DNA of 64,000 nt from Piper betle (GCA_033002965.1 JAURVB010014400.1:1-64000), one strand, 5' to 3'; positions 51,239-63,992 are shown, counted from the stretch's first letter. Made by a program: numbers and translations. Notes: a model not told the origin generated them from the sequence alone.

Positions 51239-52275
51239 CATGGTTGCATAAATCGGAATCGGAATTGGTTTTCGAGGGAGTCGGAATCGGAATCGGAATC
51301 GGTCTAAATCGGCTAGGAATCGGTTCAGTTGAATCGGTCCAAATTGGTCATATATAAAAATTTGACAACTCATAACATAAATACCTGAAATACATAATTA
51401 TATAATTTTTGCACATAAATATACAAATTTATAATTTAATATAAGTATAAAAGAGCATCACAATTTATCATCACAATACCTCAATATCATAAGTATACCA
51501 CAACACATATACATTTACACAGCACATATCATAAAATTTGACGTATAAATTTGATCATGAATCACAAATCAACAATGAAAAAAATTTGTGAAGCATAGTC
51601 AATAATTTGCAGATTTAATTTAAAAAAAATCCAACGGTCGGCGGCCCAGTCCGTGGCGAGTCTCGCGGCCACTGCGCTGTCGGCTGGCCACACGTCGGAG
51701 GCGAGGTTGCGAGGGCAGAGGCGACGTCGACAGCCCGGTCGGAGGAACGGACGGCGGCGCTCTCGCGTTCACAGGGCCGATTCGGTCCGGCCACACGTCG
51801 GCGACGACGTTGCGAGGGCGGAGGAGAGGTCGGCAGCCCGGTCGGAGGCGAGGCCGGAGTCGGGGATGCACGGCGGAGGGCGGAACAGACGGCGGCGCTC
51901 TCATGTTCACAGGGCCGATTCGGTTCGGCCACACTTCGGCGGCGTCGTTGCGAGGGTGGAGGCGAGGTCGGCAGCCCAGTGGGAGGCGAGGCCAGAGTTA
52001 GGGACACACGGCGGCGGAAAATCGGAGCGGGTTAACGTTAGGTTTTTAAAATTAAAATTCCAATTTTACCCATACTTAAATAATTTAATAAAAATCATTT
52101 AAGGGTATTTTAGTAATTTATCCAAAAACCGATTTACCCCGATTCTGAATCGGAGTTAACTCGGCCGGAATCGGGGTAAATCGGCCGAGTTGGGCGCCGA
52201 TTTGGCCCCAAAATCGGATCAACACGCTGCCAATCCAATTCAAATCGGCCGATTCCGACGATTCATGCAACAGTG
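51239..52275. mobile_element. Short inverted-repeat DNA transposon, possibly hAT-like
   Basis: Left end CATGGTTGCATAAATCGG and right end, read on the minus strand, CACTGTTGCATGAATCGT form an imperfect terminal inverted repeat. Subterminal regions are packed with GGAATCGG / CCGATT motifs (51255-51345 and 52120-52265). Flanks are ACATTGAC and AATCTGAC, five of eight bases equal, so the target duplication is weak. The centre (51640-52020) is GC-rich and internally repeated. There is no transposase frame. Confidence 0.5.
51689..52016. repeat. Three GC-rich tandem units inside the 51.2-kb element
   Basis: Units start at CACACGTCGG (51689), CACACGTCGG (51792) and CACACTTCGG (51930). Each includes GTTGCGAGGG, AGGTCGGCAGCCC-like and GGAGGCGAGGCC-like blocks; the first two also contain GGCGGCGCTCTC and CACAGGGCCGATTCGG. 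Unit lengths are about 103, 138 and 87 bases. Open frames in several phases here are by-products of the GC content. Confidence 0.75.
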
Positions 52276-53579
52276 AATCTGACTATGATTAGTTTACTAC
52301 AATGCAATGTCCCGGTGAGCGAGTTTCCAACTAACGTACACATTGGCATTCACCGTTTATGAGCAAGCAATCAATACTCTTCTGGGTATGAAGGATAATG
52401 GCATGAAAAAGCCAAAAAGATGTATATATGGCCTCGTACATTGATCACAATGACAAAGAGCAAGATCTATTGGTGGAGACAACCAATAAACATATGCATT
52501 TGTATCACCTCAAAATTTTCTTTTCTCCATGAATTTCTGCTTGTTGCCCATTTCTTGGTAGGTTAAAATAAAACATTTGGAAGGGAAAAGGTCCATCCAT
52601 AGAAGCATAGAAGAGAGATCAAACTCCTCCTTAAACAAAATCAAAAGGGCTCCCTCCTTCGTGAAACTGACACATATATTTAGGGAGTGTTTGATTAATT
52701 GCTCAAATCAAAGATAAATGAAACACCTCATGAACTACTAAGAAAATGAGAGACCACATTCTTGTCAGGCAAAGAAGGAGAAAAAGAAGACAGATCAGTC
52801 TTGTCCGAGTTCCAGTCATGGAATTGGAAGAAGCAAAAGCAAAAAGAAGAAAAAAAGCCTAAAATGATGAATAGATATAACTAGCGACAAGACATGGGAA
52901 GTACTACACCTCTCCACTTTTGTCTCTCTCCTCAGTCTCTTTTCTTCTCAAATGTTTGCCCATTTAGGAGACAATACTCTACTTTCAATCACTTGTAAAA
53001 AAAATATCATCTTTTTTTTTTCAAGGCTTCACCAGGATCACACTTCACTGAACATATAATAATTGAAGAAAGCACTAAAACAGCGCCTGCCATTAAGTAC
53101 CAGTACTAGACAGATCTTAAAAGCTCTTAAGATAGACCCCGGGATAAGTGAAGATGACAACTGACTCATCAAGAAACAAATCACAGACAATCCATCAGAC
53201 CTATGAACAAGCTATCTGTCCATGGAAGGCCTACATAGGAGAATATGAATACAGTAGTTATGTTGTAGCATTAGAAAAATTATCTGCTTCTGTGTACCAA
53301 AATAAAAGATGGTAAGAGACTGGGAGGGACAATGAAATAGATTTCAAAGAGTAACTAATTGATTAATATTATCCATATACTGACATTGTACCTTGAAGAA
53401 AAGCGATGAAACTTGTTCAATAACAGAGGCTACATAGAAACATAGAAGGGAGAAAAGAAAGGAAAGAATGTTAAAGACTAACTCAAATCCACTTCTTCCT
53501 CTTTTGGCTTTTTCTTTTCTTGAATCTTTTTTGCTCTTCCACCTTCGAGACATCTTCTGACCACTAAAAAAAAATTGAT
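52276..53579. other. 3' flank of the Dof gene and spacer
   Basis: No coding region supported. The part nearest 53580 is likely the 3' untranslated region of the minus-strand Dof gene. Confidence 0.4.
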
Positions 53580-54539
53580 TCAACTAAACTGATGCATGTC
53601 ACTCCATGTCTGCATCTCTTGACTTGAGCTCTCAAGAAGATTATCACTAGCAGTAACCATTAATGGTCTATCCCCATGAATATTATGATCACCATTAATC
53701 TTTGAGCTCTCTGATGTCTGAAATGAAATGGGTAGTTGATGATTTTGCTGGTTGTCAACCATGGAAGGAGAAACAGATGAAACTGCACTGTTCTGATCTC
53801 TGTGGCTCCCTCCAACCAACATTTCAAACCTTTGCTGCTGCAGCTTCAAGTGCAGATCCTGGTTCATGGAGCTCAATGACTCTATAGAAGAAGCAATACT
53901 ATTGATCTGCATATTGACAAAATGAGACCCCATCTGATCTTGGATTGATCTCCTCCCATACACCACTCCATGATCACCAATCCCCTCCCCTTGCCTTAGA
54001 ATTGGTGAACTCATTGGGCATGGCCGAAAGCTCAAAAGGGTAGAAGGTGAATTGCCAATTGGACCGGCGGTAGCAGACTCGAGAGACGATCCATAAGAAC
54101 TACTACTAGGGCCAATCATGGAAGAAGAAAGATCACCAAACGTGAAGAACTGGTTGTAAACGTTGGAAGGGGAGTTGAGCGGAGAGAAGGGTAGCCTGCT
54201 GAGCTGCAGCTCAACTGGCCCACCGTGGAGGAACCTCAGACCAGTTGATCCGCCGTCGGAATCTTCTCCTCCTGCCGCGACCCTTGTCGCCGACGCCGCC
54301 TCCTTTTTCTTTTTCCGGCAGCCGCCGCCGACGGGGACGTTGCGGAGGGAGCCGCCTTTGGTCCAGTACCGGCGGCAGGCCTTGCAGAAGTGCCTGGGCT
54401 GGGAGAGGCTGTAGTTGTTGTAGTAGCAGAACTTGGTGTTGGGGGAGTCGCACCTCGGGCACCGGAGGCCCTGCTCAGGCGGTGGCCGTGCCGTCGTCGT
54501 CGACTCTTTTCGGCCGTCCGGCATGCCATGGGAGGCCAT
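53580..54539 (-). CDS. Dof zinc-finger transcription factor
   Basis: Dof proteins are plant-specific nuclear regulators that bind AAAG cores. The intronless 319-codon frame starts [13 protein letters not shown]. The single CX2C-X21-CX2C Dof finger is at about residues 27-56 ([20 protein letters not shown] then [20 protein letters not shown]), followed by [13 protein letters not shown], a basic nuclear-localisation-like tract. The rest is Ser/Gln/Asn-rich, typical of a Dof regulatory region, and ends [11 protein letters not shown]. The finger-coding part is strongly GC-rich, falling towards the 3' end. The frame is intact. Subfamily not assigned. Confidence 0.95.
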   Translation of the reverse strand: MASHGMPDGRKESTTTARPPPEQGLRCPRCDSPNTKFCYYNNYSLSQPRHFCKACRRYWTKGGSLRNVPVGGGCRKKKKEAASATRVAAGGEDSDGGSTGLRFLHGGPVELQLSRLPFSPLNSPSNVYNQFFTFGDLSSSMIGPSSSSYGSSLESATAGPIGNSPSTLLSFRPCPMSSPILRQGEGIGDHGVVYGRRSIQDQMGSHFVNMQINSIASSIESLSSMNQDLHLKLQQQRFEMLVGGSHRDQNSAVSSVSPSMVDNQQNHQLPISFQTSESSKINGDHNIHGDRPLMVTASDNLLESSSQEMQTWSDMHQFS

Positions 54540-54577
54540 GGCTAGGATAGCTAGAGGTGCAAGTGTGTGTTATGTAT

Positions 54578-54592
54578 GTGTATATATATAGT
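54578..54592 (-). promoter_or_regulatory. TATA-box region of the Dof gene
   Basis: Read on the minus strand this is an ACTATATATATACAC-type element 40-50 bases upstream of the ATG. Further upstream (54795-54850) the minus strand is pyrimidine-rich. Confidence 0.4.
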
Positions 54593-54979
54593 TTATAGTC
54601 TGAGTTTTGAACTTGTGATGTGTTTTGCGTTGATGGGTTTTTAGACTTTTCGGTTGCAAAGGAGAGGGGAATGGGAGGAGAGGTAATTCAATGGCTTCAT
54701 GCATGGTTTTGGAGGTAAAGGGGATGTTGATGGCTGCTTGTGAAAGCCATCAAGTCTCTTGTTTGTTAGAGAGAGATCAGTTTGAGTCTTTCGGGGGAAG
54801 AGAGAGAGCGGGGGATTGAAGGAGAAAACTGTAAGTAGCTGGGAACCAAAAGCTTTGAATGGATGGAGGAGACGATGAGAAAGGAAGCATGCACAAATGG
54901 ATGTTGTAGTGTGGTATAAAGGTGTGAGGGGACACAGGTCTTATATATATATACAAGAATATGTATCCCAACAATATTT

Positions 54980-57590
54980 ATAAATATTAAATTTTAGGTA
55001 AGATGTTGCGTTATGTTATGTTAGAGATAAATTTTAATTTTATAGATAAATTTTTATTAGTTAAACAATGAGATCAATCATAATAAGTTAATATTTTAAA
55101 TATAAATTTAATTAATTATGTCTTAAAAGACAGATCTTAATTAAATTGAAAGATAAATTATAAAATCTTATTTTTGTAATATTTTAATTGATCAAATCTC
55201 TTATTTTTAACTTGTATTAAGTTCACCTTTTATTAATAAGAAGTGATTGGTATTTATCTTGAAAGGTTTTATTACATATGTAGTATATATATATATATAT
55301 ATTCATCAATTATTAATCTTATTTGACAAAACTCAAATGTGATCAAATGTTTATATATCTACACTTCATTATAGTTATAATTTATATCTCAAAAAATATT
55401 ATTAATATGTGCTTGAATATACTTAGATATATTTTAGCATGAGGTAAGAGTTAACTCCCTTTGGAGAGAATTAGATCATAATTCGATCTGAATGCGACTT
55501 CTACCTACTCGTTGCAAATAAATAAAATTTTAATAAAATTATGTTTCTCGATTGTTACACCTATAATACAAAAAAATATGATATTAGTGATCACAAATTT
55601 TATCATTGAATTTTTAGAACATTTGTCTCAAAAAATCTCTATTAAGATTTCCTATAAATTTATTTCATACCAGTAACGGATTTTATGGTCATATTCTATT
55701 TTATTGTAGTATTATAAGTATAAAATAAAGAGAATAATTAGTATCTAATACTCTTATGTAAGCAAAATTTAATATCAACTAATGGATTATAAGGACGGTT
55801 AGACAATAAGAATAATTTTGTCAATATTAAAAGAATTAAAGTCATGTGATTTAAAAGTTGCTGATATTCTAATATCAGCTGCAATTCTAAAATAAATTTA
55901 CTTGTACATAAAAAAATAATCAAACCATCTAATAAATGTTTAATTTTTTTTGCATATTTTGAGTTATCGAAACAAATAATCATCAGAGCATCTAAAATTT
56001 ATAATTTAAGGCGATTTTTAATGTATTATGGGGATGTAAAGATGGGCGGTGGCACAACAGCTAGTGTAACTTCTCCGTTGTAAACAACTCACACCTTCAA
56101 ATCTCCAACCCATGCCTTCCTTCTTCTCCAAAACTCCCATGCAAGTGTCCTCCTTTGATAGCAAAACGAGCCCTCACCTGCATGCGACCCAACCAATACA
56201 TCAGAAATATTCAGAACACCACCAGCTCTGGTCATATTTTCAATAAGAGAGCTTGGACTAGCCTTGTTATCAGTCTATATATGAGCAGCCCCCGATGCAC
56301 ATACACTTGTACAGTCCAATGGCACTGCTGCATTTACTCATCCTCATTCTATTTCAGTGGCTCACTATACATACTCTGTACATGAGCTACAAGCTTTGAT
56401 CGATACTGTTCTCTCTTGGGTGTGTTCCTCTCACCTCTATCTTTGAAATACTTTCTTGGGTCTGTACATTTTTTATGTTTGATTTTGAATGCCATAAAGG
56501 TAAAGCGAGAAGTTGGTTCTTGTAAGTTGCTAGCATATTCTATTGTGCAACACAGTCATGAGCTTTTTTGTCCCATGAAACATCTGAACATTGGATTAGG
56601 TAGACAACAACTTCACACAACCAGCTGCTGGTCATGTAAAGTGGGATACACAGACTTGTTGAGATATAAAAAATGTTTTTACTCTGCTTCTAGTGGAATA
56701 TATACAAAGCAACATGGATGCTATTTTATGGGATATATAGGAGTCCCTTATTGATCATGAATATATGCATGAGTACGTAGTGATGCATGTAGAGGAAAGA
56801 ACATATACATGCAGCTGCTAATTATCAATTTATCACCATTGTTTGCACTGTAGTGCAGCAGTGGACATAGCTGTAGAGGGCAGGGGCATGAACAAGAGAG
56901 TGATAAATAATCAGAGAGAAGTGAAAACAGTAGAATCCAGTTGGGAGGAGTATGGAAGGAAGGGAGGGAAGAAGGTGACTCGTGAGGTCATGAGTTGTGA
57001 TTCTCGTGAGCTGCAAACCAAACTCTTCACGTACTCACACCTTCAATCATCGTCTACTCATGTGATACAATGATACTAGTCTTATCATACCTTCTTCTTC
57101 TTCTTGCTTCGTTACGGTCTCCTCGTTATCATAATATTATATAGATGTATGATAAAACAAACATTCATATAGATGATTAGACGAATATTTATCATATTAA
57201 ACGAATATTTATCATATTAACTGATATTGTTTGGTGGTTAAACTAACTACTGCTCCTTGTTTGGTCCTTTTAATTGAATATATAACTATTTAATAAAAAT
57301 ATCATTTTAGAGTGAAGTGTTAATATGATACATATTAATATATAGTTAACAATATGGAGGGCACTAAGTGTCTCCAAGAATGAAGTGGCGATGTCATAAT
57401 GCTTACCCTATAAAATTGTTCAATACGTGAATGTAGCGAGGAGTATCATCAATTAAGCATCTAAGAGTGAGATGCTGTAAATTATAATGTGAAATGGCTA
57501 AAATGGGCAGAGACTCACGTTTATATTTTCGTTGCGATAAAGTTATTTGACATAAAATTAATCGGACTGGGCTGCCCAAGGCCAACGTCA
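54980..57590. other. AT-rich intergenic region, no gene recognised
   Basis: A TA microsatellite lies at about 55286-55302 and a CTT microsatellite at about 57091-57105. Between 56040 and 57070 base composition is more balanced and several 60-110 codon frames exist, but none has a family motif. A non-coding transcript there cannot be excluded. Confidence 0.4.
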
Positions 57591-57601
57591 CCGATTAATC
57601 G

Positions 57602-57726
57602 GGTGGCCATCCTCGACCATGGACATCTGGATCTGGTTGTCTGTAGATGAAAGGCTACTGGGGCGGTTGATCGAGGTGGCCATCCTCGATCGTGGACATC
57701 CGGATCTGGCTGTGTCTACAGATGAC
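57602..57726. repeat. Tandem pair, period 73 bp
   Basis: GGTGGCCATCCTCGA followed by GGACATC(T/C)GGATCTGG and a GTCT(A)CAGATGA-like end occurs at 57602-57651 and again at 57675-57726. Confidence 0.7.
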
Positions 57727-58069
57727 AAGGTTGTCGGCGGTCAGATTTAACCGCTCTCAACCTTGCCATAGATTGGTTGGCTGGGTCAATTTTATATTTT
57801 TTTAAATAAAAATATTAAACCTGACACTCATGGGCATTTTAGATTATTTCAAAAAAATTTTCTTCGGGTAATTAACCCTGATTCTCTCCACCCGTAATAT
57901 TAAAAAAATCATTATCTTGTTTTTTTAAAAAAACTTTTATTATTATTTTGGTTCGGACCAACCGAAGCTTTTTGTCAACCTGTTTACCCGACTTACCCGC
58001 ACCATTATTGAAAAATCCAAAAATGCCCCTAGCATTTATGCAAATAATTAATTGAATGTCTTCCATGTC

Positions 58070-58231
58070 CGCCGCCCCCGCCGCCGCCGCCGCCGCTGCC
58101 GCTGCCGCTGCCGCCGCTGCCGCTGCCGCTGCCGCCGCTGCCGCTGCCGCTGCCGCCGCTGCCGCTGCCGCCGCTGCCGCTGCTGCCGCTGCCGCCGCTG
58201 CCGCTGCTGCCGCTGCCGCCGCTGCCGCCGT
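58070..58231 (+). repeat. GCC/GCT microsatellite in the presumed PIG-C leader
   Basis: About 160 bases of CCGCCGCTGCCGCTG units with higher-order 15-18 base periodicity. The frame-1 reading is polyalanine, but all six frames are open, so translation is not implied. It lies in a GC-rich island that probably marks the first, untranslated exon of the PIG-C transcript (possible donor AAAAG|gtgcc near 58336). Confidence 0.7.
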
Positions 58232-60075
58232 CGCCCATTTCGGCGTCCACTCAAGGATTCTCCGACCTTCGCTTTGGGTGGGATCATCTGCTTCATCTCC
58301 TTCGGACTGTTCATCCTTCAACTGTGGGGAAAAGGTGCCATTTTTTTGATCTGGTTCTGTGAACGTTGGCTCGATGTGTTCATGATGGATACAGTTATGG
58401 AGATTATTTGTTTGATTCGTTGCTCCTCGTGGATGATTGTTGTTTGTGTTGTGATTGGTATGTGTATACATCCGATAAACCAATTGCTTTGATCTCTCGT
58501 TGTGGGTTTCTATTGTGTCTTGTGTGAATTCTTGGCAGGGTGTTTGGTTTAACAGTAAAATGAATAATGCTCATGCTTGATTGAGGCTATAAACAGAGTT
58601 TAGTGGAAGGGTTTTCTAATCAAAATATTGATAAAGTTCGAGCCTTTGTCAAGCAAATCGAAGAAATCGTTAGTAAATCAATTAAAATACCCTTTCTTCC
58701 TTTCGTAAAAAATACCCTGATACGAAATAATTTTGCATCGTGAATTATAAGGAAGAAATGGGGGAGAAGCATGATGAAATCAAAGATAAAAAGAGGTAAA
58801 CACAGGGAGAGGTGACAGAACTTTACTATTTTATTTCTTGCTTTCCATACAATGGGGGTAAATACCCTGTTACGGGCTAACTGCGTATGTGTGGTTAAAA
58901 CTGCCCATTACAAATGCACGTATCAATCCCTCATCCCTACTTCTCCGATTCCAGCTACCCTCTTTCAGCCTATAACCTTTATCACCGTCACTAAAAACTC
59001 TTGCGAACTGCGGCTGCCCTCCACGGCTCGTGGTCTCCAAAAATGAGCCGTTTTGGGTGGTCCATGCGCAGTAGAGTGAGTCTTTGTTTTGGAATGTCTG
59101 AGGTTTGAAGTTTGGATCCCGTGAAGGGGGTGTGTCGAGATCTGATGTGGCGGTTGAATTTTTCTTGTGATCGTGTTTTGTGCAACGAAACAGTGCGTAA
59201 ACTAGAAACAAAGAGGGCTTTTTAGTTAATATTTGTAGTGTTCTTTTATGTACAAGAAAATGTGATGAATTTGTCAGAATTTGTGATTGATTTGATACAA
59301 TTTGTGGAGAAATTTTACCTTTTTTAGCAGTTTCTGGTGGGGAGTGTTTTTTTAATGTTTTGTTAGGTCATCATTACCCCTTTTGCTTGTGTTTTGATCC
59401 GTATACATCAAAAGCAATGTCTAGATCTCATGTTCTGGATTTCTATCGTGTATTCAATAAATCTTCAATATCTATTATGCGTTTTTATGTACTAAATGTG
59501 ATGAATTTGTAGAACTCTATGTAATTGCTTTTGTAAAATTGTGATAGAAATTTTACTCTTTAGCAGTTTATAGTGGAGTGTGTGTTTTTTAATATTTTGT
59601 TAGTTTATCATTGTCCATACTTGTTTGTGTTGTGATCCGTTTATGAACTCTAATGCTTTGATGATTTGATCTCTTGTGAAGCTTTATCGTGAATTCTGTA
59701 AATCTTTGAATTAAAAAAATGATAAACATATATTGTGTGTTTTTCTATATATAATGTGATAAAATTTTGATTTATAATTGGTTTTGGAAATGGGATTATA
59801 TCTAATGATGATAGAAATTTTAGTTTATGAGCAGGTTGTAGTGGATGGGTTATAAAGATTTGTTAGTTCATCATTGTGTTTTTGCTAAGAAGTCTTTTTA
59901 AAATCATTGTATAAACAGTGAGAATGTAAGGTTTTGTGCAGGTGTACAACTATTTGTACTGAACTCTACCAGATTTCACCTTTGGCTCTTCCTACCTCAT
60001 TTATTGTTTGAGGGTTACCTGTGAACAAAAACATGAGTAGTACCAAGGTCTGAACTGCATTGATCAGTTGTTAGT

Positions 60076-60981
60076 ATGGATAGCCAATATGAGGCAGGCT
60101 TGCCTCAACCAAAATGGAGAAAAGTTGCATATGGAGGTATGCAACCTGGGTATGATGACAACTACACCGATGAATCTTTTCTTCAAGGCATGGTTATGAA
60201 TGCAAATGTTGTGAAGAGAGATATTTTTAAAAGTGGTTTGTGATTCTGTCTCCATTTCTCAGTACCTCTGCATTGTTGCCTTGGTTGTTTGTGTTTGGAC
60301 TCATACTTTGAACTCTGGCATTGATGAATTTTCTATCCTTCTACTCGATGTTGGTCTTTTTGTACTTGGTTTTTTAGTCCTCTTGCTTACTGCTAAGAAG
60401 CTTTCTCTTCACACTCTTTACAAATACATTCTAAACATTTGCTTCTTTACATGTGGCTTATACGTTTTGGCTCCTATATATCAGACGCTTACTAGATCTA
60501 TCAGCTCTGATTCTATATGGACACTAACTGTTTGCCTTCTTATAGTCCATCTTTACTTGCATGATTACTCTGGTTCAACAGTTAAACCACCAGGTGCTCT
60601 CAACAATCCAACTTTAACCGGCAATGTGTCTCTCAATGCTTCTATTGTAGCTTCTGTACTTATTGCATCTCGTCTCCCATCTCGGGGACATGTGTTTTCG
60701 ATTATGCTTTTCTCCTTGCAGATCTTCCTATTCTCTCCATTGATCATGTACTGTGTTAAAAGGTACTCTTTTAAGCTGCACCTTTTATTTCCTTCATTTT
60801 GATGGGTCTTGCATTGTGTCTCATTTACCCCCTTCACCGGCTGTTGTTTGGCCTTTTCCTGAGTCTACTGCTTTTTGTCAATTTAATTTGCCCATACTGG
60901 CTTATCAGGGTACAAGCGTACAAGTTTGAGATCAATGGGCCTTGGGATGAGGCTAAGCTGTGCTTTGATATAAAAGAGTGA
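60076..60981 (+). CDS. PIGC: PIG-C, subunit C of GPI-GlcNAc transferase, two frame breaks
   Basis: PIG-C (yeast Gpi2) is a multi-pass ER membrane subunit of the complex that adds N-acetylglucosamine to phosphatidylinositol, the first step of GPI-anchor synthesis. Recognised phrases: [145 protein letters not shown]. About eight hydrophobic segments. The frame breaks at 60229-60232 (AAAA where three A are expected, [10 protein letters not shown]) and at 60797-60800 (TTTT where five T are expected, F|LMGLALC). These cancel in length, giving 301 residues, normal for the family. There is no intron within the coding part; the leader intron probably ends before 60000. Confidence 0.93.
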
Positions 60982-62162
60982 GAGTTGTACAGCCTCCCTA
61001 GTCTTGTATCTTGAAATGAATGAAGATTCTCATACTTGGCTTGGCCTCCGGAAAAGCTACACTTCGTCATTTTGGAAAAAATCTGTACTTTGTCGGCAAT
61101 TATCAGCGGCCTGTGAAGAAATTTAGAATGGGAACTGGGCAACATGATCTTTCCTACAGCCGTGGAATCTAGTTGTAAACCTGGAATGACTCAAATGCCT
61201 GGTGCCTAAGATGCTTGGAAACACTGGTTCCGCTCACGTCAAGGTTGATGAGCTTTTATAATTGTTATATGTCAATAAACAGATACTAGCTGTTGCTGTT
61301 TTTATGAAAACCTAGTCTTGAGACATTTCAATTTTTGTTTTAGGCTGACAAACGTTCCTAGAACAAGCGTTTGTGTTCTTTTCCAAAATGGTACTACTAC
61401 TACGTTGTGCAAAGACTGATTTCTAGTAGCCAGGGTCATAGTCGCTTCATTCTTGTAATGTGTGGCGAATTGCGTTGAAAATGTATTGGCAAATACGAAT
61501 CCATTTTCCAGTTCGAAGAGATTCATATACAAGGCTACAAATTGCAGCAAGGTATTTTCTTGTCCAGCATTATTTTGAGCATAATTTCTTGCCCAAGTAT
61601 TATCCAATCAGAATTGACCTACCGAATCAGATGAAATTGTACTTCTCTATTGAGCTTCCGACATGTTTAGGCCATAAATTGTGAAAGCATTTGTGGTCCA
61701 AGTTTACAAACGCTTCCAAGGCCTGCCTATGTTTAAGATCACGGGTAATTTGACAATTAGCATCATTGGTGTCTTAATTTTTTAAAATTATGACATTATA
61801 GGAACCCTACACTCTACAGAGTGCAAATAACCTGCCCAGGCGTCCTCACCTATTTGCATAGGTGTTGTCAAGGACTTATCAGACAGCTAAACATTGCTGG
61901 GCCGCCTCTCTTGATGAGCGATGAAAACGCATTACATTGTAGTTAGGCACTAGGCCGCATATCAAAACAAGAGGGCAACCCAACACATCAAACACCAGTG
62001 ATTGTTTAGGGATGATTTATTTTACACAATTGGAGAACAGTTTCCATCATAATAATATTCGGCACCAAAATAAAACCTAAATCCATCAAGAAAATAAAAT
62101 GTCCTGGAACGAATCAAGCAAGTAATAGTTTTCTGTCCCCTCTTTTCAAGAAACATATACGC
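60982..62162. other. Convergent 3' region between PIG-C and the CHCH gene
   Basis: Holds the 3' untranslated regions of two convergent genes. No other coding region recognised. Confidence 0.45.
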
Positions 62163-63992
62163 TTATGCACCCATAACAGAACCAGAGTTCCTGCGGCATT
62201 CGTTGAGCATATCCAGATAGAACTGGCACTTGCTAATATCACTTCCATTCATGCTCACGCACTGTGTAAAAGGCAAAGAACACACTATCAAGAAAGAATC
62301 CTCAGTGTTAAGTTTTGTGTACTATCTTAGATTTGAATTAAGGGCTTACATCCTGGAAAGCCTTGGAGTGAATGCCACAAGCGTCACCCATGCTGCCAGA
62401 ATTCATCACGGGAGCAGGGGCCGCAGCTGCCGTTTCAGACGCAATGGTTTCATGTTGAATGGTTCGCGGACCCATCACCGCATCCACGGCCCTGTGGGCA
62501 ACAGCACTACCGGTGCCAAACGCCATTCCTGGTACATGACAGAAAGATGAATAAGTGCGCCAAAGGAAGTGAAACCAGAAATTCAGAAACAAACGGGACA
62601 ACCAACTCTCAATAAAAATAATCATTAATTACCTTGAGCAATGGTTGAACCAATTCCTCCAAGGATAGATCCACCTCCACTCTGAGCAGGAGCTGGAGGA
62701 GGCGCGCGAGAAGCTATTACAATGCAAATGCCAGATATTAGTTATATACTACGGATGTCACGCCACTGCACAATCATTTTCCAAGATTCCTAGATGCAAA
62801 AATAATCCACCAATAACAAACATAAACTAACCTGGCTGGGGTGGATTGCGCACAGGGGCAGCGCGAGGAGCAGGCCGAGAGGCAGACCTTCCTGCACAAA
62901 GAAACACAAATATACTCAACTTACAATTCCACATATAGTTAGAAACTTAAATTAAAGAATGGTTCAGTGGTACAGAATGCATGAGTGGCAAAAGACAAAG
63001 GAATACCTCAAGAAGCTCTACACAAAGAAAACCACAACTAATTTTGTATAATGAGGACAAAACATAAGAAATCAAATCATGGATAAATGTTCACATCAAA
63101 TACTCAACAAGACCGATTTGTTAGATCAAACTCCAAGCAGCATAAAAATTTGAAAATGGGAAAATTTAAAAAGCATCCATTACGCTGATCTTTTTCACTA
63201 CACTTGCGTCCATCAACGCAAAAGTTGATTACAAATACATATACCAACGCTGATTAGATAAAATCCTCTCTAGAAATAAAAATATGTAAACGTTTTGCCA
63301 ATCAAGAAAACAACTTTCTTCCAATCAAATACGCAAGCATTTAAAGAACAACGAGTGATGACATAGTATCAACTAGAAGTGGAGAAATCAAGTAGAAGCA
63401 CTGAACGAGACTGGTTATTCATATCTCAGTGAATCAAAGAAACTAAAAGCATGCGCACATCAACCAAAACAAACACACACACGTTCCCTCAAATATAAAG
63501 CTTTCAATCAAACTTCAATCTTATCCACTCCAACCCCTATACAGGATCCAAAACAAACCCTCTCTACCTACTCCTTCACTTAATCATAAGCTCATCCCCA
63601 TATGTGCAAGTCCCACGTTTCATAACAAAAGTAGGGGAGAGTTTGCACCGTTCTACACTCACAGCACAGCAGCAATCTAGCCATCAAACATATAAAAAAA
63701 TTAAATAAATATTATGCCCAACAACTACTCAATCATCCGAAATGAACCAGGTGCTCATCATCCCACTAAGTCATGCAGTACAGCAGAACCCAAACCCTCA
63801 AACCCCACACCACCATCCACACATTCAAGCAATACAGGGGAAAAAACATTTATCTATAGCAACCAATCCTGCCACAGAAAAGACCGAAAAAAGATTCAAT
63901 CTTTTCGGTGAAAAAAGGACGATATGATGCGAATAAGGAGGAAGGTAGGGGAGGAGAGGCGAGGGATCACCTCCGGAGCTGCGGCGAGGCAT
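62163..63992 (-). CDS. CHCH-domain mitochondrial protein, CHCHD2/MIX17-like, 5 exons
   Basis: Twin CX9C proteins are imported into the mitochondrial intermembrane space by the Mia40 disulfide relay; CHCHD2/Mix17 homologues support respiratory-chain function. Exons on the minus strand: 63992-63971 (MPRRSSGG), 62891-62832, 62713-62633, 62528-62350, 62261-62163; all junctions are GT-AG in phase, giving 146 residues. The N-terminal half is Arg/Pro/Ala-rich (GRSASRPAPRAAPVRNPPQP), compatible with a targeting sequence. A Gly-rich hydrophobic segment follows (GGSILGGIGSTIAQG, MAFGTGSAVAHRAVDAVMG). The CHCH domain has CGIHSKAFQDC and CQFYLDMLNEC, both CX9C. The frame is intact and the gene ends MGA. 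The start lies 8 bases from the window edge, so its promoter is outside. Confidence 0.94.

Noticed and set aside
51615..52102. Arg/Pro-rich open frames on both strands near 51.8 kb
   Set aside because: They come from a GC-rich tandem repeat and repeat the same peptide two or three times.
56155..56754. Frames of 76-112 codons and a possible small-RNA locus
   Set aside because: No family motif, and I could not find any of the common plant microRNA sequences I know there.
58048..58492. Long overlapping polyalanine, polyarginine/cysteine and glycine/serine open frames on both strands
   Set aside because: They are by-products of a GCC/GCT microsatellite that is open in every frame; no conserved sequence flanks them.
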